In this document: positions 22,360 to 35,597 of the stretch, one piece after another
Layout of the letters: the number at the start of each line of letters is the position of its first letter
Numbering within the stretch: the first letter of the stretch is position 1
Origin: Rattus norvegicus
Lineage: Eukaryota > Chordata > Mammalia > Rodentia > Muridae
Reading direction: 5' to 3'
NCBI RefSeq assembly: GCF_036323735.1
Contig: NW_026947369.1
Coordinates: forward strand, 346,001-410,000
Length of the DNA: 64,000 nt
The notes under the pieces: model-generated
Told to the model about the DNA's origin: nothing
The model's database searches: none
What the model saw: only the letters and a program-made list of their open reading frames with translations
Made by a program: the position numbers and the translations under genes

Positions 22360-22457
22360 TAACATGATCTACCTGTGTCTCTCAGGAAATATCTATATCT
22401 GGTTGCTTGCAGAATTTACTTTTTAGATACATCAATCTTATCTAGTTTTGGTGGCAG

Positions 22458-22519
<62 letters not shown>

Positions 22520-24045
22520 ATACTTTTGATGGCTCCTACAGCTATGTGGTTAGATGGAAGTGTAACATGGATTCTGCGCAACTAGTTCAAGAATGTAGAG
22601 TTGAGAATTGACACAAATAGAATCCCTCTTGTCTTATGTTTCTACTGAAATTGAGGTTATACTGGTCCTCAAGCCATTCTTATTTCTACCCATCTACTCT
22701 TATCTTATGTTTGGCCTTCAGAGACAATGATGGTAAAACATCCGACCCTCCAGTCTAGCAATGGGGACACAGGAAGATAGATAGTGTAGTACTGATTCCA
22801 AATAGTGCTAAAAACGTGATTTCTATAGTCATTTTGTCCTTTGCTTTGATGAAAATGGAATTAGAAACAATTTTTGAGTACACATACAGGAATATTAAAG
22901 TCTCTTTTCAAGGAATGTACAATGAGAAAGTGAAATACAATATTCATTCAATTAAGGTCTGTAGGCAAAATACTGGACTTTGGGAAATAGAGAAAACCTG
23001 GGATACTGAACTGTAAGTCGCAGGAATGTACCTGGGAATAAAATATTATCTCGAAGAGTTTCCTCCACTCTATGTTCCTAAATCTTTTCTTGCCATGCTA
23101 AGCACCTGACTAACTTTGTTCATTCAGAGCATGTACCCACTAATGAAGCAAAGGGAAGTCTCTACCTTTAGAGAGATTAGTATGTAAAGGTTTCCACTGT
23201 GTCACAGGAGAAACTTCTGGAAATGGCACCCTCAAATATGGTCATTGCAAGGGAAGCTGTTTAGTAGGTAGGCTATGGCAATTCTCAGTGACATCATCAT
23301 TAGTCCTCCCTGAAAAATCTCTTGTATCCTGGAGAGCCCAAGCTTCTTCTGTGATGTCACAAGTGTTGTCATGACTGCAACTGCCTCTCAGATTCTCCTT
23401 CAGTACCTCTAGGGTTTACAAATTGGCAACTAATCGGGGGTAAACAGCCATTTGGGAGGGAGAACACAAAGGATGAAGTGACCAGACATGGGGAGTAGGA
23501 AGCTAGCCTTCTGTCTTGGTATAAAAAAAGGAAGGAATACGTGGTCAATGGGTAAGCTCTTTAAGTATTGTGTAGGGGTTGAGTAGGTTCACTGAAGAGA
23601 TAACATTTATCTGAGCTTCACACTTATGGGAATCAGGAGCTGGGAGCCTCTCAGAAGCATCTGGACTTTCCTGCTTGTTATTTTTCTTGGGAGTCAGACA
23701 GTTTATGTATTTCATTTCTTTATCCCAAATGTCAGGTTTTGGTAGGGCACTCTAGTTTTTCCAAGGAGCTCATAGCTTTTATCCTTTTGCTAAGAAGGAA
23801 AGGTCCTAAAGAAGAAAGTAAAGCAAGTATTGTGTCCTCAGCACAGAGTAAACTCCTGCATGCATTGGATTCTAATAATGCAGTTCGTGTCTGACACGGA
23901 GATGTGGGAAGGAGAAGTGCTTTTAGATGAAACTTAATCATATCAGTCTTTCCACTTGTATTACTCTGAATACCATTCCATGACAGTGACCCCTTAAAAT
24001 ACTGAATCAATTGGTGTGATTAGCTGGCAGATTTATTTTCTTTTA
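22360..24045 (+). repeat. Tandem unit U6 (left-truncated)
   Basis: The unit resumes within its L1 relic (ATCTACCTGTGTCTCTCAGG) and passes an expanded TA tract (22461-22522), the A anchor near 22909, TGATGTCA at 23352-23359, TATAAAA near 23520 and the anchor near 23680. It lacks the first part of the L1 relic. Confidence 0.85.
22461..22522. repeat. (TA)n microsatellite in U6
   Basis: A pure TA run of about 50 bp then TACATGTATATAC. It lies at the unit position where U1 has only GATGTATACATATATAC. Confidence 0.98.
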
Positions 24046-24470
24046 TTTCTATCATTTTTTTTTAGTTTTTAAACAAATTTTATTGCTTTTTTAATTGGAT
24101 ATTTCTAAATTTACATTTAAAATATTATTTCTTTTCCCAGTTTTCAGACTATATGATTCCTTACCGGTCCCCTTACCCTTTTCCTATAACCACCCTTACT
24201 GCCCCTGGACATTTACTTTACCGGGAGCCAAACCTAGGCAGGACCAAAGGTTCTCTTTCCATTGTTGTCCAACAAGGCCATCCTCTACAACATATGTAGT
24301 TGGAGACATAAGTATGTTCATGTACATTTTTTGAACATTGGTCTACTACCAGAAAGCTCTGCTTCATTAGCATTCTTGTTCTTAAGGGGTGGAAAGCACA
24401 TTCACCTCTTCTAATCCTTTCTCAAAATCTACCAACAAGAAGTCCATTTTCAGTTCACTTTTTGTCCACT

Positions 24471-25063
24471 AGGGTTCATGTTGTGGTTTGCCCTGAAGTT
24501 ATCTGTGTTTGATACTAATTCCAATGCCCCAAGGTCAGCTGCATAGTCCTGTACTCAGGACTCAGGTTACTTCACCAGAACCACCTGCCTATTGAATTTG
24601 TGAAGTATATGTGAGTGGCAGGAACAGGATAGAAGGAAGGTTGTCATGGGAGGAGAAGGAAGAATGGGCGGGAGAGAAGTTTGAAAGAAGAGGAGAAGAC
24701 TAGAGGAAAAAGGAGAGAAAAGAAGATGACAGAGTGAGAAGCCATGGTAAGTGAATTTAAGATTTTGCTCTGTGTATTTACATGTTATTATTAATGTTCC
24801 TAAGGGATGGATGGTACCCAGATTTGTATGTTTAGGTGGGCAATTATATCTATTCTACTAGATCAAAGATTATTGTGTTGTGTGTTTTTTTATGTGAGGG
24901 TTTGTGTATAGGAAAGTGTGTGGTGGCAAAAAACCCTGTGCAGCCGAGGAGTGGGAATGTGTTTCCTCCAAGATATCTAGCAGAGAATTTCAGACATATT
25001 GGTGCCAGAGTTAGCAGGGTAACAGGAAATTTTACTTTTTTATTTTCATATTTTTACAAAACA
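24471..25063. mobile_element. Unclassified insertion, possibly an LTR
   Basis: The L1 relic is interrupted between CCACTAG and CATTC by about 590 bp not seen in any other unit. It starts near TGTTGTGGTTTGCCC and ends near AAAACACA, which could be TG..CA LTR ends. It contains a GA-rich stretch (24600-24750). I could not assign it to a family or find a clear target duplication. Confidence 0.45.
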
Positions 25064-25113
25064 CATTCTTTTCTGTATATAATATGCTCTAGCTGTGTCT
25101 CTCAAGAAATATT

Positions 25114-25213
25114 GGGGTTGGGGATTTAGCTCAGTGGTAGAGAGCTTGCCTAGGAAGCGCAAGGCCCTGGGTTCGGTCCCCAGCTCCAAAAAAAAAAAAA
25201 AAAAAAAAGAAAA
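25114..25213 (+). mobile_element. ID SINE in U7
   Basis: A near-consensus ID element, GGGGTTGGGGATTTAGCTCA head, GGTTCGGTCC B box and a long A-rich tail, with a direct duplication of AAGAAATAT (25104-25112 and 25214-25222). It is young and specific to U7. Confidence 0.95.
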
Positions 25214-26950
25214 AAGAAATATCTATATCTGTTGCCTGGCAGAATGCACTTCTTAGCGTCATCAATCTTATCTAATCTTATCTTATATATATATCCTTTG
25301 CGTGGCTCCTGCCGCTACGTGGATAAGTAGAATTTTCACATGGATTGTGCTTAACTAAGTCAAGAATGTAGAATCCACAAAGGACAATGTCAAATAGACT
25401 CCCTCCTTTTCTTATGAACATATTGAAGTTGAGGTTTCCCTGGACCTCAAGCCATTCCTCTCCCTGTCCTTCTTGTATCTTATTATTCCAGAAGAATGAA
25501 TAATTGTAGAACAACCGCAAACCTCAAGTCTGGCCACGGGAACACAGTAAGGTAGATAATGCAGAACTGATATCAAATGGGACTAGAGAATCGAATTCTA
25601 TAATCCATGTTGTCCTTTGCTTGACTGATCCCTGATAATTTTGGGATAAATTAAGGATTTGGGAGTTTATCATTTCAAGTAGGTACACAATATTTACACT
25701 CTTATACTCATTCTATAGCTAGGCCACATTTGTTGCCAAAATCATTCCAGAAAATGGAATTGGAAAAAAAAAGTTTTGAGTACACATTCAGCAATATTTA
25801 TAAAGTCCCATATCGAGGAATGTACAATACGAAAGTGAAATAAAATATACATTCAATTGAAGGTCTGTAGGGAAAATACTGGCCTTTGGGAAATGGAGAA
25901 AACCTACAAAATTGAACTGTATTTCACAAAATGTACCTGGTTATAAAATTAATATCCAGAAGAATCTCCTCCACTCCATGTTACAAGATCTTTTCTACCA
26001 ATTCCAGGACCTTGACTAAATTTTCCCGTTCAGAGCATGTATCCACTAATAAAGCAAAGGGAAATCTCTAGCTTTAGAGAGATGGAGTAAATGTTTCCAC
26101 TGAATCATAGGAGACAAACCAGGAAAGGGCACCCTCAACTCTGGTAAATGTAAAGAAAACTATTTAGCAGGGAGACAATGGCAGTTTTCAGTGACATCAT
26201 CATTAGGCCCTGCCTGAAAAATCTCTTGTAACCTGGAGAGCTTTGTCTTCTTCTGTGATGTCACAAGTGTTGTCATGACTGCATCTGCTTCTCAGGTATT
26301 TCTTCAGTACCTCTAGAGTTTAGTAAATGGCATCCATTTCAGAGTAAACAGCCATTTGGGAGTGAGAACAAAGAAGATGAAGAGATCAGATATGGAGATA
26401 AGGAAGCTTCCCTTCTGTTTTGCTCTAAAAAAAGGAAGAAATATGTGTGCTTCTGAAAGCTCAGTGACTCCTTGGTACGGGTTGAGTGATATTTCTGAAC
26501 AGATAGCACTGATCTGAGTCTTCCACAAATGGGAATCAGGATTTGGGGTCCTCTCAGAAGCATCTGGACTTCCCTGTTCTTATGGGTCCTGGAAATCAGA
26601 GAGTTTATATCATTCATATATATCAAAAGCCAAGTGATGGGAAGGGCACAGTTGTTTTCCTGAGAGCATATGGCCTTAATTCTTTTTGACAAGAAGAGAA
26701 AGGACCTAAGGAAGAAAGGAAGGACAAGTATTGTGTCCCTAGCTCAGAGTAAACTCCTCCATGCTTTAGATATCTATTGTGCAGTTTGTGTCTGATACAG
26801 ATATCTGGGAGAGAGAAGTGTTTCTAGTTGAGTCTTCACCATCCTAGTCTTTCCACTATTATATCTGTAACTACCATACCCTGACAGTGATCCATTAGAT
26901 TTCTGAGTCAACATCTGTGTTTGTGTTTAGCTGTCAGTTTTCTTTTCATT

Positions 26951-27512
26951 TATTTCTTATATTTTTTTTTATTTTTACAAATTTTATTTGTTTTTTTTAA
27001 ACAAATAAATATGTACATTTACATTTAAATATTATTTCTTTCAAGAGTTTACTACCATAAGATACCTAACTGGTCCCTCTCCTGTTCTTCTATAAACTAC
27101 CTTACTGTCCTTTCACATTTATTTTAACTGTGAGTCAAACCAAGGGAAGGACCAAGGCCTTCTACTTCCATTGGTGCCCAAAAAGCCATCCTCTGCTACA
27201 TATGCAGTTGGATTCATAGGTCTGTCCAAGTACAGATTTTGAATATTGGTTTAGTACCAGAAAGCTCTGGTTCATTAGCATTTTTTTTCTTTCGGTGTTG
27301 AAAGCTCCTTCAGCTCTTGTTATTCGTTCTCAGAATCTACCAACAAGAGGTCCATTTCAGTTCACCTGTTTGCCACTAGCATTCTATTCTTTATTTGAAA
27401 TGCTCTAGCTGTTTCTCTCAGGACATATGTATATCAGTTTCCTGGCCAATAGCAATAGCACTACTTAGCTTCATCACTCTTATCTAGTTTTGGTGTCTGA
27501 AAAGAAAAAAAA

Positions 27513-27590
<78 letters not shown>

Positions 27591-29220
27591 TGGTTAGGTG
27601 GAATGTCAACATGGATTCTGTGCAACTATGTAAAGAATGTAGAAATTGTAGAAATTACTAATGTCAATGTCTAATAGACTCACTCCTATACTTATGAAGG
27701 TATTGAAGTTGAGGTTTCACTGTCCCTCAGGCCTTCCTTTTCCTGCCCATACCCCTGTTTCTTTTATTTGGCCTTTAAAAGAATCATGGTAACACATCTA
27801 AAACTTTCAAGGCTGGCCATGGGACCACAGGAACGTACATAATGTAGTACAGTTATCAAATTTGATTAGAGAACCGAAATGTATAGTCCATGTGGTCCTT
27901 TGCTTTATTGATGTATGGATATCTTTGGATAAAATAAGGATTTGGGAGTTTATCATTTGAAGTAAGTACACAGTATTCACACTATTATACTCACTCTATA
28001 GCCGGGCCACATTTGTTTCCAATATCATAGCAGAAAATGGAATTGGAAAACAGTAATTTAGAGTACACATTCAGAAATATTTATAAAGTCCCCTATCAAG
28101 GAATGTACAATAAGAAAGTGAAATACAATATTCATTCACCTAAAGGTCTATAGCGAAAATACTGGCCATTATAAAACAGAGAAAACCTAGAAAATGGAAC
28201 TGTATGTCACAGGAATGGACATGGGAATAAAAATATTATCCAGAAGAATCTCCTACATTCCCAAGTTCCTACATCATTACTACCCATGTCAGGACCCTGA
28301 CTAACTTTCTCCATTCAGAGCATGTAACCACTGTCGAAGCAAAGAGAAGACCCTAGCTTTAGAGAATTGGAGTACATAAAGGTTTCCCCTATGTCACGGG
28401 AGACATACCTGGAAAGGCACTCTTGAAACTGGTCAATGTAAAGAAAGCTGTTTACAGGTAGGCCATGGCAGTTCTCAGAGACATTCATCATTAGGCCCTC
28501 CATGAAAAATCTCTTGTATCCTGGAGAGCCCTAGCTTCTCCTGTGATGTCACAAGTGTCTGCAAATGCCTCTTGGATATTCCTTCAGTGCCTATAAGGTT
28601 TACTAATTCTCCTGTATTTCAGAGGAAATATCAATTTGGGAGTGAGAACAAAGAATATGAAAAGCTCAGAGATGGGGAGAACAAAGATGGTCTTCTTTCT
28701 TGGTATAAAACAAAGGAAGAAATATGTTGACCCCGGGGAATCTCACTGACTCTTTGCTAGGAGTTGAGTAGGTACGTTGAAGAAATACAATTGATCTGAC
28801 CCTTCCACACATGGGTTCAGGGGCTCGGAACCTGTCAAAACTAACTGGACTTCTCTCCTTCTAATGGTTCCTTTAAGTCAGAGAGTTTATATCATTAATA
28901 TATTTATCAAAAAAGCCAGGTGTAGGGGAGGGCACTGTCCTTTTCCTTACAGCTCATGCCTTTTTTTTTTTTTTTGCCCAAAAGAAAAGGGTCCTAAGGA
29001 AGAAGTGAAAGACAATTAATGTGTCCTCAGCTCAGAGGAATCTCCTTGATTATTTGAATACCTATAGAGCAGTTTGTGTTTGATACTGGGATTTGGGAGT
29101 GAGATGTGTTTATAGTTCATCATATCAGTCTTTTCGCTAGGATTACTCTGACAGCCATTGCCTGATTGTGACCCTTTAGATTTCTCATTCAATATGTATT
29201 ATTCGATGGCAGTTTTCTTA
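26951..29220 (+). repeat. Tandem unit U8
   Basis: A complete copy of about 2.27 kb: L1 relic 26960-27505, expanded TA tract, A anchor near 28098, TGATGTCA at 28544-28551, TATAAAA near 28704 and the right-hand anchor near 28865. Confidence 0.85.
27512..27588. repeat. (TA)n microsatellite in U8
   Basis: About 75 bp of TA with one GTA interruption at 27531, at the same unit position as in U6, U9, U11 and U12. Confidence 0.98.
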
Positions 29221-29941
29221 TTTTTAACTTAGTTAATATTTATTATTTTTAGCAAGATTTTTTTTGCTTTTTTAATTTGATTTTCCATATTTACATTTCA
29301 AATATTTTCCTTTCCCAGATTGCTTTCCATGAGATCCCTAACCGGTCCCCATGCCCTTCTTCTATAATCCCTCTTATTGCGCTTTGACATTCCATTGAAT
29401 TGGTAATAATACCTAGTTTAGACCAAGGGCATCTCATTCCATTGGTGACCAACAAGACCATTCTCTGCTACATATGAAGTGGGAGCCATAGGTCTATTCA
29501 TGTACAATCTTTGAATATTTGTATACTGCCAGAAAACTCTGGTTTGATGGCATGTTTTTCCTTATAGGATTAAAAGCTCCTTCAGCTCTTGTAACCCTTC
29601 TCAAAGTCTACCAACAAGAGATCGGTTTTCAGTTCACTGGTTGGCCACTACCATTCACTTCTGTATTTGACATGTTCTAACTGTGTCTCTCAGGATAGAC
29701 CTATATCCGTTTCTTCTAATCATGCAATAATAAGATTCATCCATCTTATCTAGTTTTGCTGGCTAATATATCTATCTCTATCTCTATCTATATCCATATC
29801 TATATCTGTATATCTATATATCTGTATATCTATATATCTATATATCTGTATATCTATATATCTATAAATCTATATCCATATATCTATATATCTATATGTC
29901 TATAAATCATATATATATATCTCATCTATATACACACACAT

Positions 29942-30003
<62 letters not shown>

Positions 30004-31164
30004 GATATAGCTATGAATTTAGATGGCATTTTAACATGGATTCTGGGATACAAGATCAAGAAGATAGAATCCACAAATGACAGTGCCAAATAGATTCTCT
30101 CCTGTTCTTATGAACCTAATGAAGCTGAGGTTTCACTGGACCACACTCTATTCCTCATCCTGCACATCCTCCTGAATCTTATGTTTGGCCTGAGGAAAAA
30201 AATCAGGGTAAAACATCCAAAACCCTCAAGTCTCGTCATGGGAATCCAGTAAGGTAGATAATGCAGAACTGATATCAAATGGGACAAGAGAACCGAATAT
30301 TATAGTCCATGCTGTCCTTTGCTTTAATGATGTCTGGTAATGTTTGGATAAAATAAGGATTTGGGAGTTTATCATTTGAGGAAGGTACACAGTATTTACA
30401 CTGTTATACTCACTCTATTGCTGTGCCCCCTTTGTAGACAAAATCATTGCAAAAAATTTAATTGGAAAACTGAATTTTTGAGTACACATTCAGGAATATA
30501 TATAACGTCCCCTCTCAAGGAATTCAGACAAAATAATTAATACAATATTTATTCATTTGAAGGTCTGTAGGGAAAATACTTGCTTGGAGATACAGAGAAA
30601 ACCTAGGAAATTGAAGTGTATGTCACAGGAATGGACCTGGGAATAAAATTATTATCCAGAAGAATCTCCTCCACTCCATATTCCTAGATCTTTTCTTCCC
30701 ATGCTAAGCCTCTAACTAACTTTCTCCATTCAGAGAATGTAACCACTAATGAAACAATCGAAGTACTTAGCATTGGAGAGATGTAGTATGTAAAGGTTTC
30801 CACTGTGTCACAGGAGACACTCATGGAAAGGACACCCTAGAAATTGGTCAATGTAAGGAAAGCTGTTTAGCATGTAGGCCATGGAAGTTCTCAGTGACAT
30901 CATCATTCGGTCCTGCCTGAAATATTCTTGTATCCTGGATAGCCCTAGCAGGTTCTGTGATGTTTGTAGAGTTGTCCTCAAAGAGACTGCCTTTCAGATA
31001 TTCCTTCAGTAACTCTAGGGTTTACTAATTGGCCTCTAATTCAGAGTAAACAGCCATTTGGGAGGGAGAAGAAAGAGGGTCAAGAGAATAGAGATGGGGA
31101 GAAGGAAGCTGGCATTATATCTTGTCATAAAGAAAAGAAAAAACTATGTGGTTCTTGGGAAAAC
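29221..31164 (+). repeat. Tandem unit U9 (right part replaced by block 2)
   Basis: The L1 relic (29230-29760), a long compound microsatellite, the A anchor near 30516 and the following part are present. The CRE-like octamer is mutated (TGATGTTT near 30959) and the TATA motif reads CATAAAG. Unit similarity ends at about 31165, the same point as in U5. Confidence 0.85.
29766..30003. repeat. Compound (TCTA)/(TATC)/(CA)/(TA)n microsatellite in U9
   Basis: About 240 bp of CTAT/ATCTATAT variants, then CACACA (about 29934-29958) and a pure TA run to 30001. It is the largest expansion at the shared TA site of the unit. Confidence 0.97.
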
Positions 31165-33811
31165 ACACTGGGAAGATGGCTTTTGTTCTTTTGTTCTATG
31201 GGTTAACCAAGCTAATGGAGAAGTTGCTGAACATCTTAAAGACCTTTGGGCAGATGATAAATATTCTAGATACTCCTTTTTTAGATTTTAATGATCCTGG
31301 GGATTCTATGGCTGATGGTATATGTTTCCCAGGAAGAGTGCTAGAAACAGATTGATTTTTTTGATGCTTTAGAAGACATGGAATTTTTCTGATACACTTG
31401 GGCTAATGGCACAAGGTATAAAAGAGTTTTTTTTCGATGTGGAGTTTCCATCAGAACTTTGGAAGTATAAAAAACGTTTTTGTATTTTTGAAGTCTAATT
31501 TTCACAATGACAAATTACTTTGAGGACCGAGAACAGTTTCTGTAACCCTAGAGAGGGGTGATGAAATTCCCTGAAATCCTAGGGCAGACGGTGAACATGC
31601 CTTTTTGGTAGAAGGAGGAGGTACTTGAGCATTTTGGGACAATATGGAATATCTAGCATGCCCTTGTAAGGATTGGCAACTTTCCACAATTCCTTCATCA
31701 TTTTTGGAAAATTACAAATCCCTTTGGACATATGGAGAATTTGTGCGACTCTCCTGAGGAATAGTTGTACCTTTTGGTTTCTCTTTGGCAGCATAAGATG
31801 GCAAAGGATACCTTTTGGCAGAAGGGGTAAGGTTGAAACTGTCTTCGTTCGAGGAGAAATTTCTCAAGACTCCATCAGAAGGGTCAAATCTTAACCCTTT
31901 GTTTCTAGAAACTGGATTCCTGAGGTCCATTTTGGTAGAGGGAGAATGGTGACCATTTCTCCCCAGAGTGGACATGTGAAATAAATCTACTTGGGTAGAT
32001 GGGGACAGTTGTAAAGCAAGCTGTTGAGATGCAGTAGATCCTAAGACATCCTTCTCAGATGAGGAAGGTCTTAATGTACCGTGTATACGTGTAGAAATAC
32101 TGACTGTGACGTCAGAATGTGGTATAGGTATTAGAGCGACCTCAGAAGATGTGACCTCTCCTAGACCATCATGGACATATGTGAGAGGGCTGAGAGCCTC
32201 ATGATCAGATAACGATGTTTCTAGATATTGTTGTGTAATTGAGGAAGTTCCAAAAAAAATTTCTTCTGCTGGAGAAGTGGAAACAGACTTTCGTGTAGAA
32301 GTGTCAGGTTCCATAGCCTGCTTGATAGGCAAAACAGGTTCCAAGGCCCCTTCAGAATATAAGGTAAAATCCAAAGTCTTTGATGTATTTTGCAGATGTT
32401 CTGGGCCAGCTTGTGGGTATAAAGAAGGACTGGAAACCCCTTGTTCATATTTGAAAGAGTGTGTAGCATCTTCTGTATTTGGGGAAGATGGCTGACCTTG
32501 AGGAGATAAGGAAGGTCCTATAGCCCCCTGTGAAGTTTGCAGAGGTTGTATGCATTCTTTTGCCCAAATGGAAAAGAAGGAATCCCTTTCCTCAGTTATC
32601 AAGGATGCTGCAGAAACTGGTGTTTGCATATCATGTTCCCCCACTCCTCGTTAACATATGGTTGAATCCATAACCTTCTCTAAGATAGAAAATGTCCTAC
32701 AACATCTTTTTTTATTTGTGTCACATCCACAAGTCATTTCTAAAGATGTGGCTGTGGGTAGATATCCTTTTGTAGATGTTTCTTGTCCCACAATCTCTTT
32801 ATGAGGTAGAGTACTACTCAGAAAATCCTGCTCAGTTTTGGGAAATTCTAGCATCTCTGATGTATATGTGGAAAATTTTGGAGCCTCTCCTTTCAGGACA
32901 GAATGACCTAGAGTTCTCTGACGAGGTAGGGGGTGTTTTATCTTCTCTGTACATTGTATAAATATGGACAGTGCATGGCTCATTGACTGTGTGTTTAGAT
33001 AAACTTGTCTCGTTTTGGGCCTGATGATAAGTCAAGAGGGTCCTTTTCAATTTTAGAGGATATTTGAGTAATGTTCTGTATAGGGACATTGGATGTACTG
33101 GGGGAGATGGAGAGTGTGCTAATCATATTTTTTATGTACAGAATGCACAAGAGTCCCTTGGGTGGACTCAGAATTTTCTACCACATTTTCCTTGGGTATA
33201 GAACTCTCAAGAGCCCCTTCTGAAGCTGGCAATGGTCCTTGATCTAAAGGTGTACATGCAGAAAATTTTGTCTCTGCCAGGGCTGGTATGTGTGTTATGA
33301 GGTTCACTTGGGGATTTGTGACTGTATTTTGTCCCCCTTGGAACATAAGTGATGATTTAAGCACATTTTTTAATAGTGGAGGACTTGGAAGGTCCTCTAG
33401 GTTTAATAGGGAAGTTCTGAAATCCCCTTTGTCAGCAGAATCAGGTTTCAAACTCATTTTACCCAAAGCAGATTGCATAACGCACTTTGTTGGAGATGGG
33501 GGACACATTTGACTGTCTTCGTGAGTGGACATAGCTCTCTGCCCTGCTTTGGCAGCTGGTGAAGGTAATACAGTCTCGTATGGAGAGGGGGCAGGACTTA
33601 ATCCATTTGTGGATTATGAGAAATCACTGAGATTACCTTTAAGATAGGAAGTTTTGCAATCCTCTTTGTATTATGGGGCCTGTTGTACCTCCCCTTGACC
33701 AGAGTTGTCTTCTTCACCACATTTGGAGGATAAGTGCAAAGACTGGAGACCTGTAGGATAGGGAATGAACATTTGAAACTCCTTTGGGAACTCTGTGGGA
33801 CAAAGAAATGA
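31165..33811 (-). pseudogene. Block 2: Ser/Thr-rich decapeptide-repeat frame, 310 codons open
   Basis: On the minus strand, fragments 33532-33119, 32983-32651, 32644-31712 and 31687-31502 all lie in the same frame, broken by a few stops and by a shifted stretch between 33118 and 32984. The longest open part is 310 codons (32644-31712). The product is Ser/Thr/Pro-rich with degenerate 10-11 residue repeats that fit SPSTxxDLxx loosely, for example LSPSTQVDLFHM and HSPSTKMDLRN. I see no signal peptide, transmembrane segment or recognised domain. Compared with block 1, the stop at 31712 replaces a Met codon (RDM in block 1, RDL-stop here). The ancestral frame was probably about 700 codons. The lack of a clear ATG start and the internal stops argue for a relic, but an exon-intron gene with skipped segments cannot be excluded. 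Family unknown. Confidence 0.6.
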
Positions 33812-33984
33812 TCACTAGCCTGAAGATGCAGAAATGAATGCACACACCTATGGTCACTTTGTCTTTGACAAAGGTGCTAAAATTATGAAATGGAAAAAAA
33901 ACAGAATTTTCAAGAAATTATGGTTCAACTGGATTTCAGGACATAGAAGAATCAATTATGTAAATAAACTCCTGGGGGGGAAAT
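33812..33984 (+). mobile_element. L1 ORF2 late fragment
   Basis: AATGAATGCACACACCTATGG..GACAAAGGTGC matches the late ORF2 segment that recurs at 34914-34970 in the next L1. It abuts block 2 directly on its left. Confidence 0.7.
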
Positions 33985-35597
33985 AAATGATCATCTTTAT
34001 AGATGCTGATAAAATATTTTGAAAAATCAATATTTCTTCATGTTAATTGTCTTGGAAAATATTAGGAATTCAATGCCCATACTTAAACATAGTAATAGAA
34101 AATACATAAAAAAAGTTGCCAACAACAAACTTACTGAAGAGAGACTTGAAGCACTACCACAAATATCATGAACTAGAAAATTTTGCCCAATATCTACTTA
34201 CCCCATCAATATAGTACTGGAAGTCTTATCCACAAAAATTAGACAAAAACATGTAGGAAAACGGAAAAATTTAGAAAGCAAGAACTTAAAATATCATGAT
34301 TTAAGATGATGTGATTGTATATTTTAGACCCCAAAATTCCACCAGGGTACTCGTTCATCTGATAAACAACTTCAGCAAAGTGGCTGGATGTAAACTTAAC
34401 TCAAACAAATCAATAGCATTCTATTTCAAGGATAAACAGTTTGAGGAGAAAATAAGGAAATGACAGCCTTCAAAATAGTCACAAATAATAAAAAATACCT
34501 CATCTTGACTCTAAACAAGCAAGTGAAAGCTCTGTAGGACAGGAATTTCAAGTCTCTAAAGAAAAATTTTGAAGAAGATCTCAGAAGATGGAAAAAATTC
34601 CCATGCTCTTGCATGTGCAGGGTTAATATTATAAAAGTGGCCATCTTGCCAAAAGTTATCAACAGATTCAAGGCAATCACCATCAAAATTCCAACTCAAT
34701 TCTTCACAGAGTTAGAAGGAGCAATTTGAAAATTCAGTTGGAATAACAAGAACCCCATGATAGAGAAAAAGTTCTTCAACAATATAAGAACTTCTGGGGT
34801 AATCACTATTGATGACTTCAAGCTGTATTACAGAACAATAATGATAAAAATTGAACGGAATGGTAAAGGGACAGTCAGGTAGATCAATGTAATATAATTG
34901 AAGGCCCAGAAATGAAGGCACACACCTATGGCCACTTGATATTTGACAATGAACCGAAACCAACCAATGGAACGATAAAATTGTCCACAAACGGTTCTCA
35001 TTCGACTGGAGGTTAGCATGTAGAAGAATGGAAATCAAACAATTCTTATCACCCTGTACAAAGATCAAGTCGAAGTGGATCAAGTATCTCCACAAGAAAC
35101 ATATAATCTAAAACTAATAGAAGAAAAAGTGGGGAAATTTACTGAACATAACACCAATGTCTTTGCTCCAAGATCGAGAATTGATAAATGGGACTTCATA
35201 AAGCTTTTGAAAATCATAGGGCACTGGAATTTGGAAAAAGGTAATAAAATAGGTTAAGAAAAGATCTTTGCCAAGCTTCCATCTGATAGAGGGCTAAAAT
35301 CTATCTATAAAAGTCTCAAGGAGTTAGACTCCAGAATATCAAATAGTCCTTTCAAAAATGGTGAATAGCACTAAACAAAGAATTCTCTACTGAGGAATAT
35401 CAACATCCTTAGCCATCAGGTAAATGCAAATCAACAAATTCTGAGGTTACACAGCACACCACTCAGAATGGTAAGATAAGAAATTCACAACAGATTCTGA
35501 AAAGGAGGTGGAGAAAGAGGAACTCTCCTCCTTTTTTGGTCAGATTGCAAGTTGGTATATCCATTCTGGAAATCAGTCTTGTATTTTTACAAGCTGG
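33985..35597 (+). mobile_element. L1 ORF2 fragment, plus strand
   Basis: Starts at ATCATCTTTATAGATGCTGA (RT region) and runs collinearly to the ORF2 C-terminal part (ACCACTCAGAATGG at 35458, CTGGAAATCAGT at 35567). Many stops and indels; no intact ORF. Only antisense frames of up to 127 codons remain, which are shadows. It ends exactly where the next L1 promoter starts. Confidence 0.85.

Larger units (their letters stand above)
24046..26950 (+). repeat. Tandem unit U7 (with two insertions)
   Basis: About 2.9 kb because of an unclassified insertion (24471-25063) and an ID SINE (25114-25213), both within the L1 relic. It keeps TGATGTCA at 26256-26263. The TATA position is altered (GCTCTAAAAAAAGG near 26424). 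The A anchor lies near 25815 and the anchor near 26580. Confidence 0.85.

Noticed and set aside
34712..35095. 127-codon minus-strand frame
   Set aside because: It is antisense to the L1 ORF2 fragment and has no independent support.
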